The notes beneath the pieces were generated by a model that was given only the letters and a program-made list of their open reading frames with translations, made no database searches and was not told where the DNA came from. This document shows, in pieces, positions 20,333 to 30,974 of a DNA stretch of 64,000 nucleotides. The first letter of the stretch is position 1. Each line of letters begins with the position of its first letter. The translations under genes and the position numbers were made by a program. The stretch is from assembly GCA_947579605.1 (NCBI GenBank), contig OX388319.1, positions 23,511,447 to 23,575,446 of the forward strand, given 5' to 3'. Origin of the DNA: Athripsodes cinereus (taxonomy: Eukaryota > Arthropoda > Insecta > Trichoptera > Leptoceridae).

Positions 20333-20690
20333 AATTATAGTAAACAAATATTAGTACACATTTCGTTCATATTAGTTATAGTAATTTGGTTCTTAATATA
20401 GCAGAACCTACGGATTATTTTAGCACAATGCAACAGGCGACGTGGGGGCGCTAATAGAGCCATAACTCTCCATATTGTTTTTATTTTTGAAATTAAAAAT
20501 GTATGGCGTAAATAATTTTCTTCATATTGTTTCTTCCCGTGAATTTGTAAGATGTTTTAATAGCCTATAGTTTATTCCGGGCGGAGAAGAATCCAACAAA
20601 TCAGAGATCATTCAAATCGGTACAGCCATTCTTGAGTTATAAGTGTTGTAACACACACGTCTTCCTTTTATATATTAGATAATTGTTTTT

Positions 20691-21384
20691 ACAATAAGCA
20701 GACAACTCTCAAAAGCCTTATCATGACAAAAAAGAAGAAACGAAACTAGCAAAGTTTATTTCCTTTTATAAAAACTATGACATGAGGATATTAAAATAAT
20801 CTTATTTCAGAGACAAGAGAATTCGCTAAATTATTTTATTCTGTTTGTTAGGATATTTATTTTTTATATTCTTCATCACCGCATTCACCAGGCAAACAAT
20901 AAGGAACTACTCTAATTCATAACAAATTAACATCCTTTGAAAGTTTTCCTAGAAAATAAAATTGTTTGTATCCAATTTATTAACAAATGTAATTAATACC
21001 GATTATGTTGTGAAGGTAACCGGAAATTGTACACTACCGCCATCTTGCGTAAAACAAAAAAAAATAAGCTTGCTTACTACAAGTCAAAAAAATTATATTC
21101 AGAGATTTTTTTTTAAACAATGGGGATGTCCAAATGCATGAGCATGTAAAAAATAATTTCAAGTCACCGTCAAGTAGTCGATAGCTTGATAATAAAGTAA
21201 ATTGATGATCACGATCATCAGCTTTGATTTCCCCCATTGACGACCTACTCCACAGCTACGACTCGAGCATATTGATAATTGTGAGGTTTGGGTTTATTAC
21301 AAAACCCAAATTCATATTCTTATTATATATTACCTATATAAAAAAATATGAAAAAAAATATAACAAGGAGGTTAATGATTTTTT
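20691..21384. other. No gene recognised
   Basis: AT-rich, short frames only. Confidence 0.35.
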
Positions 21385-21645
21385 ATCTACTACTACTATA
21401 ACATTACGGCATATCCCACAAGTGGGGTAGCCAGCAGACCAGCATGTAAGAAACATGCAAGCTGTACTTTCTGTGCCAATGTTAAGACAAGACATTCAAG
21501 ATGGGTGGCAAACCTCATCGCTGAATTTAAGATGTAAAATGTCTTAATTTTTTCGAGCACCTGTTTTTTACATGACACTCGAAAACTTACGAAGAAGAGT
21601 GGGAGACCAAATATTTACCGGTCGCTCCACGGTTTTTTTTTATCA
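21385..21645 (-). mobile_element. R4 repeat, full length
   Basis: CTACTACTACTATAACATTA leads into CGGCATATCCCACAAGTGGG, CAAGCTGTACTTTCTGTGCC, CATTCAAGATGGGTGGCAAA, ACACTCGAAAACTTACG and AGTGGGAGACC. On the minus strand this makes a 3' (TAG)n tail. One of the best copies. Confidence 0.85.
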
Positions 21646-22026
21646 ATTAGATTTTTATAACCTGAGAAAGCCTGCTTTAAAATTAACATAAATCTATAAA
21701 CATAGAAAACATCGTTAGGCAATTTACACCACTAAAGTTTAACATAATTATGCATTTTGAGAATGAAAAATGGAAAAATTATTCAAATATTTCAGGTCGA
21801 AAAACACTTACATAAAATTATTATTAATTCCCGAAAAATCGTTCCGACATTAAAAATAAATACAAGACGGAAGAAATAATGAAATATTATGTTGCGTAAA
21901 ATTTCGGGAAAATTTCATAATTCCTTATTTGCTCTTACTTCAAAAAATTCTTGGAAATTATTTTGTTCTTACATTTGCGTATTTTTTGTTCAGTAAGAAT
22001 TACTAATTGTATTATAATTTTGGCAT
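21646..22026. other. No gene recognised
   Basis: AT-rich, unassigned. Confidence 0.3.
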
Positions 22027-22110
22027 CCTATGGAGTCCCTGTTAAAGAATATATTTACCACTCTTTTGTGTAAGTTTTCGGGTGTCCTGTAAAAGGCAGG
22101 TGTTCGCTTT
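22027..22110 (+). mobile_element. R4 repeat, 5' fragment only
   Basis: GAGTCCCTGTTAAAGAATAT, CACTCTTTTGTGTAAGTTTTC and GTCCTGTAAAAGGCAGGTGT are the family's 5' part; the 3' part is missing. Loss of the 3' end cannot come from ordinary 5' truncation during retrotransposition, so a later deletion or rearrangement is likely. Confidence 0.65.
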
Positions 22111-22421
22111 GACTGGTAACAACGGGAAAGTTAAGTAGGGGGAGTACAATATAGATCTTATAGGTCGCGGTCCATACCATACCCCATAATATAAATAAAT
22201 AAATAAAAAGGCAAGTGTATAAGACTAGTTGGTACCTTCCATTCTTTCAGACAAGCTGTCAAAAATAATTTTCTCTCAATGAACATAGCATCTCTCTCCT
22301 CAACTCTCTTCCTTTTTGTGTGTGCATGATACAATATAGCGTTCCACTTTTTTTTAAATGATTTTTTTATGAATCTTGAAATACATTGTTGCTTGCATAT
22401 TTACATACAAACATGTATTTT

Positions 22422-22594
22422 GTCGGTAGCCTTGAGTCAAGAGTCTCGGCCTTGTGAACAAGGGGTCCGGGGTTCGATCCCAGGTGCCGGCATATTCCCC
22501 TTTCACGACACAAGCTTTTAGCTTACTGTGAAAGGTGAATAAGGTTGTATTTGGGTTTATAACAAAACCCAGATATATCTTTTAAAAAAAAAAA
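22422..22594 (+). mobile_element. SINE-1 copy abutting LINE-A
   Basis: GTCGGTAGCCTTGAGTCAAG, GGTTCGATCCCAGGTGCCGG, CACGACACAAGCTTTTAGC and AACCCAGATATATCTT with an A run. The A run passes straight into LINE-A text. ATGTAT occurs just before the head (22414) and after the tail (22594), a possible short target duplication. Confidence 0.8.
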
Positions 22595-23060
22595 TGTATG
22601 CAAGCGAAACTTGGACGTGGCTGAAGAAGAACGAGAGTGGAATAAATGCTGTGGAGATGCGATCACTGAGAAGAATGGCAGGTAAAACATTGCGTGATTG
22701 AATGAGGAATGAGGATATTAGAAGAATGAATGAATGCAAGAGGAGTGTTGTGAATAGAATGCGTGTAAATACATTGAGATGGTTTGGTCATGTGGAGCGA
22801 ATGGATGATGTAAGTTGACGAAGAGGGTGTATTTATCTGAAAGAGGGGGTGTGAGAAAGCGCGGACGTCAAAGAACTACGTGGCTTGACCACGTGAATCA
22901 AATTCTCAAGGACGGTCACGTGTTAAGTAAGAGAAATCGGCGTGCATGTGTGAGAAACTGGATGAAGCGAAAGAATTATGTAAGGATAGATCAACATGGC
23001 GTTCCGTTCTCTCTGCCAACCCCACCTGGGACACGGCGTGAGGGTATAGTAGGTATAGGG
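22595..23060 (+). pseudogene. LINE-A 3' end
   Basis: Starts at TATGCAAGCGAAACTTGGAC, the same point where the 5.7 kb copy reads YASETW. It continues with EMRSLRRMAGKTLRD, NEDIRRM..CKRSVV, LRWFGHVERMDD and, after a frame change near 22815, VRKRGRQRTTWLDHVNQILK. Stops and shifts make it non-functional. The end CACCTGGGACACGGCGTGAG and TATAGTAGGTATAG is the family 3' end. It was probably already 5'-truncated when the SINE landed next to it. Confidence 0.75.
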
Positions 23061-23208
23061 AAGTATATTTATTTATTATACACGTATAGACTGCTCGTTT
23101 ATGGTCTTAATGTGTGTGTATGTTTTGTTTTTATTTCTTTCATTTTAATTTTATTACTGGGTTAGTTGGAAGACATCGCATTATAGCTATAATTTCGCCC
23201 TCTGTACA

Positions 23209-23560
23209 TTGAATTGTGGCATCAAGGAGTCTATCTCCAGAAAGCCATGGTTCCATAATTCCAAGTTTTCCGGGTCAGATATTGTCTCATTGACTCGCAT
23301 GCAATTTAATCACCACAGATTAGACAGTCATCTATTTAGGTTAGGTTTAGTCTCGTCCCCTTTTTGCGAGTGCGAGCTCGATGTGGAATCTCTGGACCAT
23401 GTCTTCCTCGGTTGCCCAATAAGAGACTCTAATGACTTGTATTATGAGATAACTGAAGTCCAGTATCCGATCAATATGTCTTGCCTCTTGCACACTGATG
23501 CCCTCTCTGTATATCTCAAGATTTTAAAATCCGCCAAAAGAAATTTTATTTTATTATAAA
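23209..23560 (+). pseudogene. LINE C-terminal region, jockey/I-like
   Basis: A 116-codon frame encodes KPWFHNSKFSGSDIVSLTRM followed by LDSHLFRLGLVSSPFCECEL and then DHVFLGCP. The pattern (R.PWF, I..R.R..H..L..HL.R, C.C....ES..H..L.CP) is the C-terminal zinc-knuckle-like tail of jockey- or I-like LINE ORF2 proteins. All catalytic parts are missing. About 200 bases of 3' UTR follow. Confidence 0.6.
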
Positions 23561-24197
23561 TTAATGCCTTAATACTACGTGACATCTTCTAGAAATATTG
23601 CACTTGGCACAAATCGTCCCACAAGGGACGGGTTGCCGTAATCTTAAAAATAATAATACATTGAATTGTATAACTGATATTTTTATGATACTTTGTATTG
23701 ATTTGAAATGTTGTAACCAATGTACAGTGAAAATTAAAATAAATGTATTAAATATCTACAATTCAGCGATGAGGCATGCTACCCATATTTTTCCTCTTTG
23801 TTCACAAAAAAAATATTTACGAGGTTGAGAGGAAAAACATAATTAAAACATTTTTTTGTTGTAAATAATGAACAAGAGATGTAAGCATTTAATAAGTTAT
23901 TTATACATAAGGTGGAGATTATTTTTTTTTGTTTTAATCAAAAAAAGAAGAATAACATTTTTTCGTGGGCGTAAAAACTCGTTTATGAATGGAATTTACT
24001 AGGAATTCTGTAGGTGTGTGGTTTTTTATATCTGAATATAAAAAGCCGTTTTTATTATTCCCCTTTTTATTCGTTTCTGTATTAAATGATGTCCTCATCG
24101 AGTACCCGGAATATAAAAGGTTTTCCACTTTCTTCTGTAAGTTTTGGAGTCTTGAAACTACGGCTACTTACTTTACTTTTCGTATGGCCCGGTGTGG
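23561..24197. other. LINE 3' UTR remnant, R4 scrap, otherwise unassigned
   Basis: GGCACAAATCGTCCCACAAG to about 23650 probably belongs to the preceding LINE. ATTCAGCGATGAGGCATG at 23760 is a scrap of R4 in plus orientation. Nothing coding seen after that. Confidence 0.4.
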
Positions 24198-24955
24198 ATA
24201 AATCTTAACCCATGTTATTTGAATGCAGATAGTGATATAAAAAGTATAAAAAGTAAGTAGATACTAGTAGCTATCACTCAAAAGTAACATTACCACTATG
24301 GGTAAAAATCTTAATCCATGTTATTTGAATGCAGAAAGTGATATAAAAAGTATTAAAAGTCAGTAGATACTAGTAGCTATCACTCAAAAGTAACATTACC
24401 ACTACGGGTAAAAATCTTAACCCATGTTATTTGAATGCAGATAGTGATATAAAAAGTATAAAAAGTCAGTAGATACTAGTAGCTATCACTCAAAAGTAAC
24501 ATTACCACTACGGGTAAAAATCTTAACCCATGTTATTTGAATGCAGAAAGTGATATAGAAAGTATAAAAAGTCAGTAGATACTAGTAGCTATCACTCAAA
24601 AGTAACATTACCACTACGGGTAAAAATATTAACCCATGTTATTTGAATGCAGAAAGTGATATAGAAAGTATAAAAAGTCAGTAGATACTAGTAGATAGCT
24701 ATCACTCAAAAGTAACATTACCACTACGGGTAAAAATCTTAACCCATGCTATTTGAATGCAGAAAGTGGTATAGAAAGTATAAAAAGTCAGTAGATACTA
24801 GTAGCTATCACTCAAAAGTAACATTACCACTACGGGTAAAAATATTAACCCATGTTATTTGAATGCAGAAAGTGATATAGAAAGTATAAAAAGTCAGTAG
24901 ATACTAGTAGATAGCTATCACTCAAAAGTAACATTACCACTACGGGTAAAAATCA
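24198..24955 (+). repeat. Satellite-like tandem array, seven 106-110 bp units
   Basis: CCCATGTTATTTGAATGCAG recurs at intervals of 106, 106, 106, 106, 110 and 106 bases. Each unit continues with GTGATATAGAAAGTATAAAA, GATACTAGTAGCTATCACTC and AACATTACCACTACGGGTAA. Units 5 and 7 share two variants (AAATATTAACC and the 4-base expansion GTAGATAGC) that unit 6 lacks, so the end of the array appears to be built of a 216 bp dimer. No pol III or coding signal seen. Confidence 0.9.
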
Positions 24956-25402
24956 CGAATATTATTTTAACGTCTACATTTTAGGAATGAGCTTTCAACC
25001 TATTCTGAATGTCGTATGCTTTATTGGTACGGATAGGACAAACTGCTCGTTTATTTCACGCGGTTGATATCTTGGCTATTCTGAGGGGAGCTCTTCGTAA
25101 AAGTTCTGAACCCTTACTTCAGAAAAGATGTTCTGTTGAGTCTGGATGATTAAAACAACTTGCTCTTGAAACATCCATACGGAAGTGGTAGGAAAACTCT
25201 TTAATGTTAATAATGTTGGCTACCTCACTTCTGGTATGGTCGTAGAAAAATTTTGATATATTTTTTCAAACTTATTCAATCAAGCTTCTTACCAACTACA
25301 ATCCTTCATTTCTTCACTGATAGAGATAGGCCTTTGTAATTTTTTTCCATTATCTTCGATTTTCAAATTGCCCAAATTGGTTCATAAAATATACTTTCTT
25401 TC
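24956..25402. other. Degraded R4 copy and unassigned sequence
   Basis: TCTGAATGTCGTATGCTTTATTGGTACGG (in part) near 25000 resembles the middle of R4 in plus orientation. The rest is unrecognised. Confidence 0.35.
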
Positions 25403-25640
25403 TTACTCCTGAAGGCCGAACAGCTTTTGTAGGGCTTCGGCTTCCAAAACAATAGATCTCCAAGTCTTTCTATTTTGAGCAATGAAATGCCAGTCATCTT
25501 TAGTATTTAGCTCCTCCAGATCTCTGTTGATATTATCCAATAAAAGTCTGCTTAATGGTCGTCTGCCCTCGAGTATACCTACCTTGTAAATTACATTTAG
25601 TCGACTTTTCTTCTCTGGATCTGACAACGTTGCAATTCAT
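25403..25640 (-). pseudogene. LINE-D 3' end fragment
   Basis: The minus strand encodes GRRPLSRLLLDNINRDLEEL, then NTKDDWHFIAQNRKTWRSIV and EALQKLFGLQE, the C-terminus of a non-LTR retrotransposon ORF2 (R..W..D...DL..L...DW...AQ.R..WR). The same end occurs in the LINE-D insertion at 11672-12259. 5'-truncated. Short open frame, no catalytic motif. Confidence 0.65.
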
Positions 25641-25917
25641 GTCAATTTTCGGAATCCAAAAAAATCCATTTCCATCAGTGGCAAATGGAAGGCTGAGAAA
25701 GAAAAAGGTGTAAGAACAATATGTAAAAAATACATAGAATTTTCCTGTGTGTTACTCCCTTTCTATGCTACGCAGGTAATTGTATTATTTTGTGATCCTG
25801 TGTTAGACATTAACTTGTTAGCTCGTTAATTGTTAACTAACGAATCAAAATACACTACCTTTTATGTAACTTATAAGCTTATCTCTCAAAACCTTTACCC
25901 TCTTTTAGTCTGTTAGT

Positions 25918-26000
25918 TTTTGAGTGATAGCTACTTACTTTGAATCCTATCTGCAACCACATGCTGCATTTAAATAACATGAATCATAGTTTTTCAAAAA
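25918..26000 (-). repeat. Single inverted relative of the 106 bp unit
   Basis: On the minus strand CATGTTATTTAAATGCAG and AAGTAGCTATCACTCAAAA occur in the order and rough spacing of the satellite unit at 24.2-24.95 kb. It is diverged and alone, so it may represent the ancestral unit or the opposite end of a larger element. Confidence 0.6.
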
Positions 26001-26754
26001 TCAAATTACTCCCTAAAATTCTCAAAGTTAACAATATACTTGTTTCGTTAAGATGGAGTAGTTTGGTACCAGAAGAAATCAAAGCCAGAATCTTGATTGA
26101 GTAACTAGACTTTACCAGTACCTAGACATAATTTTGTTTGTTTATTTATTTACAGACTTAAAATAGACAAAAACTACACTTATAAGTAGAAAAAAGGTAT
26201 CTTTTGAAGATCAACTATCATCCAATACCATGTGCCACAATTAATTGGGTGGGGGAGGAGGTCGTGATTACTGCGTATCCGTTGACTTATTAAAATGGGA
26301 AGTGAGTTTTTTTAATAACTGTCTTTTATATGCATTCAGAGACAATCCGAATATGTCGACGTCTGTCAATGTATTGTTGTAACATTAATAAAAAAACCTC
26401 CGATGTAGTGAACATAATAACCAAATAATTAAAAAAAAAACTTTTAACAGATTAACGAAGATGTTTTTTTTTGGATTAACGGTATTCAATTCTATTCGTT
26501 TGTTTGATAGAAGCACGTTACGTGATAAGTACCTCAGTTAGTTTCATCCAATTTATTTCGTTTTTCGTTGAAATCTCTGAATTAGGCAACGAGATTAAAG
26601 GATTACAGTTAGATCGGAGTCGCACGTTTTGGATATCAACACAAATAATAATATCTACTGAAATACCTACATGCATATCTAGTAGTACCTACGTGCTACT
26701 AGATCTTATACCCAATATTGCTTATGTTAGTAAAAGATATAAGATGACATTGTT
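26001..26754. other. No gene recognised
   Basis: A 97-codon open frame at 26504-26797 is hydrophobic and polar without a recognisable motif. I do not support it as a gene. Confidence 0.35.
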
Positions 26755-26839
26755 GATATATTTGCACTTTGTTAAAGAATTGAATTCTATATGTTAATAT
26801 AAATTTTATATGTACTTTTTGTGTCTTTTATTATAAAGT

Positions 26840-27064
26840 TACATAACACGTATAGACAATTCACACAGATCGAGCTAGTCCCAAACTAAGAAAAAAATTG
26901 TATAATGGGTACTAACGCGACGATACACATATATACAATGCACTAAACACATATACAGGACAATTTGAAAAAGGTCATTATTCAATCTGTCCTTTCTGGG
27001 AATCGAATCCGGGACCATGTGACTCAAAGGCAAGAGCGTTTCCTCCACGCCACGCCGGCCGGCA
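26840..27064 (-). mobile_element. SINE-2 copy between duplicated flanks
   Basis: TAGACAATTCACACAGATCG, GGGAATCGAATCCGGGACCA and CACGCCACGCCGGCCGG mark the family in minus orientation. TTTGCACTTTGTTAAAGAATTG occurs on both sides (26761-26782 and 27066-27087), but the left copy is about 58 bases away from the SINE, so it is not a simple target duplication. Confidence 0.75.
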
Positions 27065-27275
27065 CTTTGCACTTTGTTAAAGAATTGCATGCGTTACAAC
27101 AAATTGTTAAGAAATTGCAATGTTTTTATTAATATAAATTGAATTTGTACTATTTGTATCATTGATATGTTTACCTATTTTGTTTTGTCTGTAATTTTTG
27201 AACTAATGTTTGTTAATTTATGTATATTGTCAAAGGCTTTGTCGTTTATGAGGTGAAATAAATAAATAAATATTG
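27065..27275 (+). mobile_element. LINE 3' UTR and (AATA)n tail
   Basis: CAAAGGCTTTGTCGTTTATG and GAGGTGAAATAAATAAATAA end a non-coding segment. Part of its beginning is repeated at 26755-26840, to the left of the SINE. Confidence 0.4.
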
Positions 27276-27554
27276 TCTACCGACAGTAGGTAATTATCGG
27301 TGTATCAGAGATGATAAAAAATCAGGAGATCGTGAAATATAAAGAAATTTCTACACTTAATCGAAAATCTGGCGACGAAGAGGTAAATTTTTTGATTACC
27401 TACAAGTAAAATTCTAAAAAAGAAACTTAACATTATTTTTATGTTTATAAGTAAGTAAAGTGTAAACCGACGTCATTAGACCATTTGCCCAGAATGTCTT
27501 TCAATCGATTTTCTCCGCTATGACATAAACTTTAAAGAATTTGATACTATATTA
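27276..27554. other. No gene recognised
   Basis: Unassigned AT-rich sequence. Confidence 0.3.
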
Positions 27555-27930
27555 TACCCTAACGCCGTGTCCCAAGTGGTGGGGTAGGCGGAGAGAACGG
27601 AACGCCTAAAATAGATCTATCCTTACACACTTCCTTCGCTGTCTCCACATTCATACAATTTCTCATGCACGCAAGTCGATTCCTCTTAATCAACACACGT
27701 CTGTCCTTGAAAATTTGATCTACGTGATCAAACCACATAATTTTGGGACGCCCGCGCTTCCTCACACCCTTTCTTTCAGACAAATATATCCTCTTTGTCA
27801 CTCTTACCTCGTTCATTCGTTCAACATGTCCAAACCACCGAATCTTATTTACGCGTATTCTGTCTACAATACTCTTCTTGCATCCGTTCATTCTTCTAAT
27901 ATCCTCATTCTTCATTCATTGGTCAAGGAT
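27555..27930 (-). pseudogene. LINE-A 3' end, minus strand
   Basis: The minus strand encodes NEDIRRMNGCKKSIVDRIRV, NKIRWFGHVERMNEVRVTKR, RKRGRPKIMWFDHVDQIFKD, open without a stop over 118 codons. The frame begins with KNEDIRR, so it is more truncated than the 5.7 and 22.6 kb copies. The 3' end (plus-strand CTAACGCCGTGTCCCAAGTG) carries the family terminus. No catalytic domain. Confidence 0.75.
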
Positions 27931-28599
27931 TTGATATTTTGAAAAATGCCATTTCACTCAACACACGAAGAATACTTCTGCATTCTTAGTTTAAAAAATA
28001 CTTTTGTCGATATTATTTGATCCCAAACCACTCGAAAGTCAATATTTGAATTTTCGGTAGGATATTGAGTAGGTGATCCTTAGAACTTTCTTTTGTACGT
28101 AAGTTTTTGATTCAGTCGAGGTTAACGTTAATAATGTTTAGTTAGGCTGGTTTAAATCTGAATTTTCTTTATGGGTACGACTATTGAACACTGTACAAAC
28201 TTTCTCTTATGAATGAAGTAAACGTAGGTAGGTAGGCACCTGCTATTTATAAAGGATTAAGAAAAGTTATTGAGTTCTGTGCGTGATCGTTTAACAAGAA
28301 AAAGTTTTCTTCTTGTACATACTTACATAGAAACTGTTACATAATTATTCTAGGGTAAAGGGTGGAGGTATATGAAAAATGGTTTTAGATATTATTATTA
28401 TATATATTATATTTCTCTTGTATCAACCTGTGGACCCATTGCACGTGGATGTTTTTTCTGATATCCATGTCCATTGTTACTGTTTCTAGGACTTTTGGCC
28501 ACACACGAAAGGGTGGCATTTAAAATACGACTTGTTAGTCTATTAGGCCATAAAAATGGCTCCATACTGCATTACAAAACTTCATTTCCTTTACTCTAC
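27931..28599. other. No gene recognised
   Basis: Unassigned; no frame with recognisable content. Confidence 0.3.
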
Positions 28600-28976
28600 T
28601 ACTAGAAGTCCTTTACGCTCTTCGAAATTGCCCATAAATAAACCTACTTGCTGCGAACGAAGAGGTGTTAACCAGGGTAGGCGAAAAATGGCAACTTCTT
28701 AAAAGAATCAGCCAACAACGAATTAACAGGATTGCCCACAATATCAGGCATCCAGAACTGCTTATCACCATCGCGGAGGGTAGGACCGAAGGCGGAAATT
28801 GTGGAGGCCGTCCAAGAGACGCTTATATGGACCAACTGAAGAAGGGCATGAACTGTGGCACATACGTAGAACTAAAGAGACTAGGTGAAAATAGGGAGGA
28901 ATGGAGAAGAAAATCCAAACTCGTTGCAGACCAATCTAATGGATTGTTACTCACTATATGTTATAATTCCAAAATG

Positions 28977-29008
<32 letters not shown>

Positions 29009-29180
29009 AAATGAAAATATATACTTGCTGAGCCTAACAGAGCTGATAAATCTAGTTTCTTTGAGAGGGCTTTTGATATTGCCGAACCAGTGCTATGGAA
29101 CCATACTGGGGAAACATAAACCGGTTGTCACTTTCAGAAGCACATTAAAGATTACACTATTTAGCGCCCCCATTTAGATA
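28600..29180 (+). mobile_element. LINE C-terminal fragment interrupted by LINE-B
   Basis: The left part TCTACTACTAGAAGTCCTTT with CTCTTCGAAATTGCCCATAA corresponds to STTRSPLRSSKLPIN. The right part (29022-29180) continues with ADKSSFFERAFDIAEPVLWN and, after changes, TFRSTLKITLFSAP. The intact order appears in the related copy at 32.64-32.85 kb (STTKLPLHSSELAVN then LWNRLP and FRGKLKTELF), which has no insertion at this point. Jockey/CR1-like C-terminus, dead. Confidence 0.65.
28654..29021 (+). pseudogene. LINE-B insertion with 9 bp target duplication
   Basis: TACTTGCTG flanks the insert (28645-28653 and 29022-29030). It encodes NEEVLTRVGEKWQLLKRISQ-like sequence, then RNRIAHNIRHPELLITIAEG-like text, GGRPRDAYMDQLKKGMNCGT and VADQSNGL. 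This corresponds to the second half of the 49.6 kb copy. A 24-base A run and AAATG repeats form the tail. It is strongly 5'-truncated, with no catalytic motif. Confidence 0.8.
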
Positions 29181-29872
29181 GTCTAAGTACCACGAAACGA
29201 CGCCTAAAAATAAGTTATCTACGATTATCATCACTCATTTATAACCATCTGATGGAACGGTGTGTTGAGAAAGAGGGGCATATTGAAGCTGTCGGAAACC
29301 TTATCGACGAAAAAACAGTATATGAAAAATGACTTTATTATTAGGATATTAGGATAATGTAGTTCCAGGAGTTACGATGTATAAAACACGAACTTGCGCA
29401 AAATGTGTACAATATTGCCATCTACCGAAATTTCCCTAAAACTACGTAGGGTGGAAAATAAAATGGAAACTTCGAGCGATGTTCGATAGATGGTGATAAT
29501 AATGCCAAAATAATATAATAACTTTTCAACCTCAATCATTTTCAAATCAACGTTTGGATTTTTAATTATTATTTCATGGTTTTATTCACAGGCCTATGCA
29601 CATTTTCTCTAGGGGGGTGTAGCAATTTTTATTGTCACAACTTTCCCTACTGGAATAACAATTAGGTACATTAGCTTTTCTACTATTTATGATATCTCAA
29701 TTTGCCTCTGCCCCCTGGATCTGCCAAAGATAAACAATATAGCATTTTTGGAAGGATTATTTATGCAACAGTTTTAAAACATTTTGAATGTTTTTAAAGA
29801 GTATCCTACAATGCACTTATGTAACTTGATTTTATAATTATAGATCGCGATGGATTTTAGAAAACCATTGCC
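29181..29872. other. No gene recognised
   Basis: Unassigned. Confidence 0.3.
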
Positions 29873-30050
29873 AATGGCGGCGTCCACACAGCTGGATGAA
29901 AACGTCAATCATCAATCTTAAATCATTCGGTGACAATCCAGAGGATTCTCCCAAGAAATATTCGAAAGAATGCCTTCGGTAACCTCCTTGGGACAGGTAA
30001 GAAGGCGAGGATGATTGACTTTTTCATCCAGCTGTGTAGACGCCATCATT
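29873..30050. mobile_element. MITE with 41 bp inverted ends
   Basis: AATGGCGGCGTCCACACAGC at 29873 begins a 41-base arm inverted at 30010-30050 with about four differences; CACAGCTGGATGAAAA is shared exactly. The 178 bp element is non-coding. Flanking duplication not clear. Confidence 0.75.
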
Positions 30051-30370
30051 GACGAGCTCAACAATACGAAAGAAAGTACAATGAAAATTGATGACTATTT
30101 TTAACTTCATATCTCAGATTAAACCTCGAAGAGGGTAAGGCTGTTATTAATTGCACTAAAAAGCTCATAAACATTAATGTCCCTATAACTTATCGGCATT
30201 AAAAAATACATATTCTTAAGATATTATTATTTTATAGATATAATCGTACATAACTGAGATGACTATTGCAACTTACACCATGCACAATCGATCCCAATAC
30301 ATAATATCCAATACGTTATAAGTAATAAATACCTGGCTGATTCATTCGCAACCATAAAGGTTGTTCAAAA
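30051..30370. other. No gene recognised
   Basis: Unassigned AT-rich DNA. Confidence 0.3.
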
Positions 30371-30837
30371 GTTCGTCGGTAGCCTGGAGATAGAGTCTCG
30401 GCCTCGTGAACAAGGGGTCCGTGGTTCAATACCAGGTGCCGGCTAACTTCCCTTTCACGACACAAGCTTTTAGTAGCTTACTGTGAATGGTGTTTAAGGT
30501 TGTATTTGGGTTCATAACAAAACCTAGATATATCTTTAAAAAGAATCAACAGAAATAATTTCTTACATACTAATCGATGTTTTTTTTTTATAATTAATCT
30601 GTCCCCAGCCAAAAAAAAACTCCCAATCTTTTCAGGAAATTTTCGAGTGTCCTGTTAAAAGCAGGTTTTCATTCGTAAAACACCACGTATTAAATATTTT
30701 ACGTATCTTGGATTCAGTGATGAGGTATCCCTCCTATTTTAAATGACAACTTTAATTGGCACGGAGAGGGCGGTTTGAATGTTTATTTTGTACAGTTGGT
30801 CCGTTGGCTACCCCGCTTATAGGAAATACCGTAATCT
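30371..30837 (+). mobile_element. SINE-1 plus R4 composite, copy 1
   Basis: SINE-1 (30371-30542) is followed by AACAGAAATAATTTCTTACA, a linker with ACTAATCGATGTTTTTTT, and an R4 copy (about 30625-30837) with GTGATGAGGTATCCCTCCTA and TTGGCTACCCCGCTTATAGG. The whole order recurs at 34746-35145, so this is a duplicated block rather than two chance neighbours. Confidence 0.75.
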
Positions 30838-30974
30838 ATGTATGTATGTATTATCGTATGAGGTGACATGTGTAAATTTAACACACACAACTCATATTAG
30901 ATTTAGAAGCCACATGGTTCTTGGACGTCCGCGTATTCTTATACAACCTTTCTTTCAAGAAAATATCTGTACTT

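Larger units (their letters stand above)
18276..20690 (+). mobile_element. Composite block bounded by a CTAGCTGGCCCGGCGAACTT element
   Basis: The start (ACTAGCTGGCCCGGCGAACT, about 18281) and the end (AATCGGTACAGCCATTCTTG and then TTTATATATTAGAT, about 20610-20690) resemble the two ends of a dispersed insect repeat I have seen in many genomes but cannot classify with confidence. Its interior is largely replaced by a hairpin element (18595-18951), a SINE-2 (18969-19194) and an inverted-repeat element (19748-20332). CTCCATATTG followed by TTGAAATTAAAAATGTATGG occurs twice, at about 19478 and 20468, flanking the latter. No intact coding sequence. Confidence 0.4.

Noticed and set aside
24198..24955. 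CRISPR-like or coding repeat array
   Set aside because: No unique spacers; units contain stops in all frames and differ only by point changes and a 4-base expansion.
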